17,450 bases of DNA. Origin: Syntrophaceae bacterium UBA5761 (GTDB lineage: Bacteria > Desulfobacterota > Syntrophia > Syntrophales > UBA4778). The DNA lies in assembly GCA_002418885.1 (NCBI GenBank), contig DIEZ01000044.1, positions 1 through 17,450 on the forward strand, given 5' to 3'. The notes below the pieces were generated by a model, which ran no database searches, was not told the DNA's origin, and worked only from the letters and a program-made list of their open reading frames with translations. Below, one piece after another: positions 14,096 through 17,450 of this stretch. The translations under genes were made by a program, and so were the position numbers. Positions within the stretch are counted from its first letter, which is position 1. Every line of letters starts with the position of its first letter.

Positions 14096-14581
14096 ATGAA
14101 AGCAATCATGGCGCCGTGGAGAATGGCTTACGTCATGGGCAAGAAAGCGGAAGGCTGTATCTTTTGTCAGGACTCGATCAGGGATGAATGCCTTGTCCTG
14201 CATGAAGGCACCAGGGCCTTTATCACCATGAACAGGTATCCGTACACCAACGGCCATCTGCTCATCGCCCCATACAGACACGTCGCTAATTTCGAGGACC
14301 TCGACAACGAAGAGGGCAAAGAGATATTCGACCTGGCGGCCCTTTCGGTCAGGGTGCTCAAAGAGGTGATGAGACCCGACGGCTTCAACATCGGGATAAA
14401 CATAGGCAAGGCCGGAGGGGCGGGGGTCGGCGACCATGTGCACCTCCACGTGGTGCCGAGATGGTCGGGAGATACTAATTTCATGACCATTCTTGCCGAA
14501 ACGAGGGTCGTCCCGGAAGACTTAGGAAAAACCCACGAAAATCTTTTGCCCTATTTCAAAAAATTAGCTCGGGAGGAATGA
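14096..14581 (+). CDS. HIT-family nucleotide hydrolase/transferase (Ap4A phosphorylase-like)
   Basis: A 161-residue histidine-triad protein acting on nucleoside phosphates; it best resembles the actinobacterial-style Ap4A phosphorylase group. The triad is HVHLHVVPRW (114-123; His114, His116, His118). The N-terminus APWRMAYV is typical of this branch. The Cys21/Cys24 pair (GCIFC) may hold zinc. NRYPYTNGHLLIAPYRHV (46-63) is the usual nucleotide-binding region. Start: the GTG at 14084 overlaps the preceding stop, but the ATG at 14096 has AGGGG at good spacing and begins the conserved part. GGAGGAATGAGGTG links its end to the LapA-domain gene. Confidence 0.93.
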   Translation: MKAIMAPWRMAYVMGKKAEGCIFCQDSIRDECLVLHEGTRAFITMNRYPYTNGHLLIAPYRHVANFEDLDNEEGKEIFDLAALSVRVLKEVMRPDGFNIGINIGKAGGAGVGDHVHLHVVPRWSGDTNFMTILAETRVVPEDLGKTHENLLPYFKKLAREE

Positions 14582-14582
14582 G

Positions 14583-14915
14583 GTGAAAGCGCTTATCGTA
14601 ATATTGATCATGGGTTTTGTGTTGCTCGCGGTAACCTTCGCCCAGCAGAACCCGGAAGAAGTAACGATAAGATATTTCGGCCTCATCCCTACTTACCAGG
14701 TCCCGACTTATCTTCTCGTCATAGTATCTTTTTTTGCCGGCGTCGTTTTGACAGGGTTGGCAGTGGTGGTGGACCGGTTCCGACTGACCATCAAGGTCGC
14801 AAAACTCAAGAAAGAGATCAAAGACCTCGAAAACGACCTCTACGAATGCAGGAAACAGGTCCTGTCCGAAGGTTCGAAGGCCACGCCGCCCCTTAACGAG
14901 AGCAACCTCCTGTAA
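14583..14915 (+). CDS. LapA-domain (DUF1049-type) membrane protein
   Basis: A 110-residue inner-membrane protein with two hydrophobic segments (about 3-21 and 41-62) separated by AQQNPEEVTIRYFGL, the LapA-domain pattern (Asn-Pro/x-Val-x-Ile/Phe). A charged coiled coil follows (about 66-95), then a disordered tail. In Escherichia coli, LapA-type proteins associate with LapB and help control lipopolysaccharide synthesis; outside enterics the role is open. The GTG at 14583 follows GGAGGA, with the HIT stop only one base before. It is 12 bases before the Mut7-C gene. Confidence 0.87.
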   Translation: MKALIVILIMGFVLLAVTFAQQNPEEVTIRYFGLIPTYQVPTYLLVIVSFFAGVVLTGLAVVVDRFRLTIKVAKLKKEIKDLENDLYECRKQVLSEGSKATPPLNESNLL

Positions 14916-14927
14916 GCATCGGGCAAC

Positions 14928-15395
14928 ATGAAGTTCCTCACCGACCGTTCGCTCGGAAGACTCGCCAAATGGTTACGCCTGCTCGGTTACGACACGGAAT
15001 CGTACCCCGGAGACGCCGACCGGTCTTTCTTGAACAGGGCACGGAGCGAAGGAAGGGTTGCACTGACCAGGAAGAGGTCCCTTGGCAAGAGGCAGTTCAT
15101 GGGCGAGATGCTTATTCTCGAAGCCGACCTTGTCGAGGATCAGTTGAGGGAAGTCATCAGTCATTTTTCGCTGGAACAACAGGAGGGGCATGCCTTCAGC
15201 CGGTGTCTCAAGTGCAATGAGCGACTCGTTCATGTCGATAAGGAAAACGTCAAGAAACGGGTGCCGGCGTATACCTTTGAAACATTCGGCCAGTTCATGA
15301 CTTGTCCCCGGTGCGGCTCCGCCTACTGGCCGGGAACCCACAAGGAGCGGGCGGAGGATTTCATCAGGAAGCGCATTCTGACTGGTCGCCCTTGA
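14928..15395 (+). CDS. Mut7-C protein: PIN-like RNase domain plus zinc ribbon
   Basis: A 155-residue Mut7-C protein, a PIN-like fold predicted to cut RNA, fused to a zinc ribbon. The N-terminal signature is LTDRSLGRLAKWLRLLGYD (4-22) with Asp6. The family's second motif is usually LLTRDxxL; here it is ALTRKRSL (45-52), with Lys49 where Asp is common. The ribbon has Cys93/Cys96 (CLKC) and Cys126/Cys129 (CPRC), with RVPAYTFETF between and YWPGTHKERA after, as in relatives. The ATG at 14928 has a weak upstream site (CGGGCAAC). The gene is last in its group, and its 3' end overlaps the convergent mogA by 32 bases. Confidence 0.9.
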   Translation: MKFLTDRSLGRLAKWLRLLGYDTESYPGDADRSFLNRARSEGRVALTRKRSLGKRQFMGEMLILEADLVEDQLREVISHFSLEQQEGHAFSRCLKCNERLVHVDKENVKKRVPAYTFETFGQFMTCPRCGSAYWPGTHKERAEDFIRKRILTGRP

Positions 15396-15858
15396 TTTTT
15401 TCCACGGCGTGTTTCAGCGCGGGAAGGACGAAAGAAAGATTTTCTCTAGCCCCCCTTGGACTGCCCGGCAGATTGATGATAAGTGAAGACTTCCTGACGC
15501 CCGCTACCGCCCTTGAAATGACGGCATGGGGCGTAAGCTCTGCGCTTTTCGCGCGCATGTATTCCCCGATCCCCGGTATCTCTCGGTCGATGACGTCAAG
15601 GGTCGCCTCGGGCGTTACGTCTCTCGGGCTGACCCCTGTTCCGCCCGTCGTGAGAATCAGGTCGAGCTTGCGGTCGTCGGCATACTGTCTTATCTTTTCG
15701 GCGATCAGCCCCCTTTCGTCGGGAACGATGTCGTAGCAGACGACGCTGACGGAGATATTCTCCAGGATCTTGCGGATTTCTGCACTGCTCGAGTCCGCGC
15801 GCTCCCCCCGTGACCCCTTATCGCTGACCGTTATTATCCCGGCCGTATAATCAGGCAT
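15364..15858 (-). CDS. mogA: Molybdenum-cofactor adenylyltransferase family protein (MogA/MoaB)
   Basis: Adenylates molybdopterin ahead of molybdenum or tungsten insertion (MogA); close relatives are called MoaB, and sequence alone does not separate them well. The 164 residues include ITVSDKGSRGER (9-20), LTTGGTGVSPRDVTPEAT (69-86) and NLPGSPRGARE (129-139), all MogA/MoaB motifs. The ATG at 15858 lies eight bases inside the end of the EF-G gene, so the two are probably one transcript with coupled translation. The 3' end overlaps the Mut7-C gene on the other strand. No other molybdopterin gene is in the window. Confidence 0.94.
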   Translation of the reverse strand: MPDYTAGIITVSDKGSRGERADSSSAEIRKILENISVSVVCYDIVPDERGLIAEKIRQYADDRKLDLILTTGGTGVSPRDVTPEATLDVIDREIPGIGEYMRAKSAELTPHAVISRAVAGVRKSSLIINLPGSPRGARENLSFVLPALKHAVEKIKGDQSECAS

Positions 15859-17450
15859 TCTCTTCCTTCCGTGCCTTCGCCGCAGCGATGATCTTTTCCG
15901 CCAGGAAGGAAGGGACCTCCTCGTAGTGAGAAAACTGGTAGGAGAAGGTGCCGCGTCCGCTCGTTATCGACCTCAGGTCGGGGGCGTATGACAGAATCTC
16001 CGCCAACGGAACTTGACCCTTGATGACCTGGTGTGAGCCTTTCGTATCCATTCCCAGAACCCGACCCCGGCGGCTGTTCAGGTCGCCGATGACATCGCCC
16101 ATGTATTCGTCGGGAATCTCAATGAAGATGTTTTCGATAGGCTCCAGGAGGGTCGGCTGGCACTGGAGGACGCCCTTCTTGAATCCCAGGGAACCGGCGA
16201 CCTTGAAGGCCATTTCCGAGGAATCGACCGTATGGTAGGAGCCGTCCACGAGGGAAACACGAACATCCACCACGGGGTAGCCTGCCAAGACGCCTCCCTC
16301 CATGGCCTCCACAATTCCCTTTTCCACCGCCGGCCGGTACTGCTGGGGAATGACGCCACCGACGATCTTGTCCAGAAATTCGAATCCGCCACCCCGGGGG
16401 AGGGGTTCGATGTCGATCCAGCAGTCGCCGAACTGACCGCGGCCGCCGGACTGCTTCTTGTATTTGCCCTGGATGTTGGTCTTTGCCTTGATGGTCTCCT
16501 TGTAGGGCACCTTGGGGATGTTGAGGTTTACCTCGACGCCGAATTTGCGCTTCATCTTCTCCACGGCGACCTCGATGTGGATCTGGCCCATGCCGGAGAG
16601 GATCATCTCCTTGGTCTCGTCGTTCCGGGTGAAGTGGAGGGTCGGATCCTCCTCCAGGAGGCGGTGGAGGGCCGTGGTGATCTTCTCTTCGTCGCCCCGG
16701 CTCTTGGGCTCGATGGCAAAGGTCATGATGGGCGGCGGCGGAGGCAGCTTCTCGTAGAGGATGGGGGTCTTTTCCTGACAAATCGTGTCGCCTGTGGTGG
16801 TCTCCTTCAACTTGGCAAAGGCGGCGATATCGCCGGGGATGACCTGGTCGGTGGGTTTCTGGGATTTGCCTTCCAAAAAGAAGATGTTGCCGATGCGCTC
16901 GTTGGTCTTGCGGGTGGCGTTGTAGATCCCCGTATCGGACGACAGGGTCCCTGAATAGACCCGGAAGAGGGTCAACCGCCCCGCATAGGGGTCGGCGATG
17001 GTCTTGAAGACCAGGGCGGAAAAAGGTTCCGCCTCTTCGGGTTTGCGTTCCAAGGGGCTTCCGTCGGGAGCCGTGCCGGCGACGGCGCCCCGGTCCACCG
17101 GGGAGGGCATGTTGGCGGCTATGACATCCATGAGAGAGGAAATGCCTTTGCAAGCCGTGGCTACACCGCAGACCACGGGAATGAGGGCCCCGCTCATGAC
17201 GGCCCGGCGCAGGCCATTCACCAGGTCGTCCTGCCCCAGCTCGCCCGCGTCCAGGTACTGCTCCATGAGAGACTCGTCTGTCTCGGCGATGTCCTCCACG
17301 AGGGTTTCACGGTATTTGCCCGCCTCGTCGGCCAGGTCAGCCGGGATCTCTTCCATCCTGCACGCCCCCTTGGGCCCTTCGAAGAGGCAGGCTTTCATGG
17401 TCAACAGGTCGACAAGGCCTTTGAAGCCGTCTTCCTTGCCGATGGGGAGA
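15851..17450 (-). CDS. fusA: Elongation factor G, FusA2-like; N-terminal G-domain cut by window
   Basis: Ribosomal translocase GTPase; 532 residues are visible from the late G domain to the C-terminus, and the frame continues past the right edge, so a TTG at 17404 is not the start. Visible parts: the end of the G domain (LPIGKEDGFKGLVDL at the edge, then a G' insertion and GIPVVCG-like segment), domain II (GRLTLFRVYSGTL), domain III (ILSGMGQIHIEV), domain IV (SGGRGQFGDCWIDIEPLP, then SYHTVDSSEMAFKVAGS), and domain V (GDVIGDLNSRRGRVLGM). The sequence is divergent from a standard housekeeping EF-G and closer to the FusA2/EF-G II group. No tufA or rpsG lies downstream; mogA follows instead, overlapping by eight bases. 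Confidence 0.93.
   Translation of the reverse strand, partial: LPIGKEDGFKGLVDLLTMKACLFEGPKGACRMEEIPADLADEAGKYRETLVEDIAETDESLMEQYLDAGELGQDDLVNGLRRAVMSGALIPVVCGVATACKGISSLMDVIAANMPSPVDRGAVAGTAPDGSPLERKPEEAEPFSALVFKTIADPYAGRLTLFRVYSGTLSSDTGIYNATRKTNERIGNIFFLEGKSQKPTDQVIPGDIAAFAKLKETTTGDTICQEKTPILYEKLPPPPPIMTFAIEPKSRGDEEKITTALHRLLEEDPTLHFTRNDETKEMILSGMGQIHIEVAVEKMKRKFGVEVNLNIPKVPYKETIKAKTNIQGKYKKQSGGRGQFGDCWIDIEPLPRGGGFEFLDKIVGGVIPQQYRPAVEKGIVEAMEGGVLAGYPVVDVRVSLVDGSYHTVDSSEMAFKVAGSLGFKKGVLQCQPTLLEPIENIFIEIPDEYMGDVIGDLNSRRGRVLGMDTKGSHQVIKGQVPLAEILSYAPDLRSITSGRGTFSYQFSHYEEVPSFLAEKIIAAAKARKEENA

Noticed and set aside
16119..17153. 344-codon minus-strand frame within the EF-G gene
   Set aside because: It is in another frame of the same strand as EF-G, and its Arg/His/Gly/Pro-rich product is low complexity. 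EF-G motifs are continuous in the true frame.
1..17450. Search for a mobile element, CRISPR array or defence cluster
   Set aside because: No transposase, integrase, direct-repeat array, tRNA-end or toxin-antitoxin pair was seen. RadC and HAD proteins are common housekeeping genes and do not by themselves mark a defence island.

Overview
The window is a bacterial chromosome segment, moderately GC-rich by eye and densely coded, with Shine-Dalgarno-led genes, several ATGA stop/start overlaps and sigma70-like promoters. The best taxonomic hint is the adenylate kinase, which is of the Desulfovibrio type with a metal-binding LID (Cys130, His136, Cys156, Cys159). Together with the paired nfeD and slipin genes, the Mut7-C protein and the EF-G variant, this suggests a Desulfobacterota (former Deltaproteobacteria) or related lineage. 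That placement is an inference. I see no tRNA, rRNA, CRISPR array, insertion sequence or prophage gene.

Layout from left to right: (1) 1-1352, minus: a membrane-anchored M23/LytM peptidase that runs off the left edge. (2) 1604-8264, plus: eight genes packed as one probable operon from a promoter at 1525-1555: LysE-type exporter, coaBC, family-4 uracil-DNA glycosylase, nfeD, slipin, a LiaI-like membrane protein, an MtnX-like HAD phosphatase, and a RadC with a long N-terminal extension. It ends at a perfect bidirectional terminator (8280-8319). (3) 10267-8334, minus: a FmdB-type zinc ribbon, an MBL-fold hydrolase and adk. adk has its own promoter. (4) 10414-11598, plus: a class I aminotransferase. 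(5) 13434-11642, minus: a small unknown protein, acylphosphatase, and an S1 serine protease with a Calx-beta domain. (6) 13605-15395, plus: a YfcE/MJ0936-type phosphodiesterase, a HIT protein, a LapA-domain membrane protein and a Mut7-C PIN-like/zinc-ribbon protein. (7) 17450-15364, minus: an elongation factor G (cut by the right edge) overlapping mogA, whose 3' end overlaps the Mut7-C gene tail to tail.

Most of this is housekeeping: CoA synthesis, base-excision repair, nucleotide balance, molybdopterin synthesis and translation. The envelope part (NfeD membrane protease, slipin scaffold, LiaI-like protein) sits between a DNA-repair glycosylase and RadC, which makes the long operon the most interesting context. 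Other points worth a check are the RadC extension, the S1/Calx-beta protease without a visible signal peptide, the Asp-to-Lys change in the Mut7-C motif, and a GC-rich hairpin between the FmdB and MBL genes. I did not find convincing evidence of a wholly new defence or mobile system.
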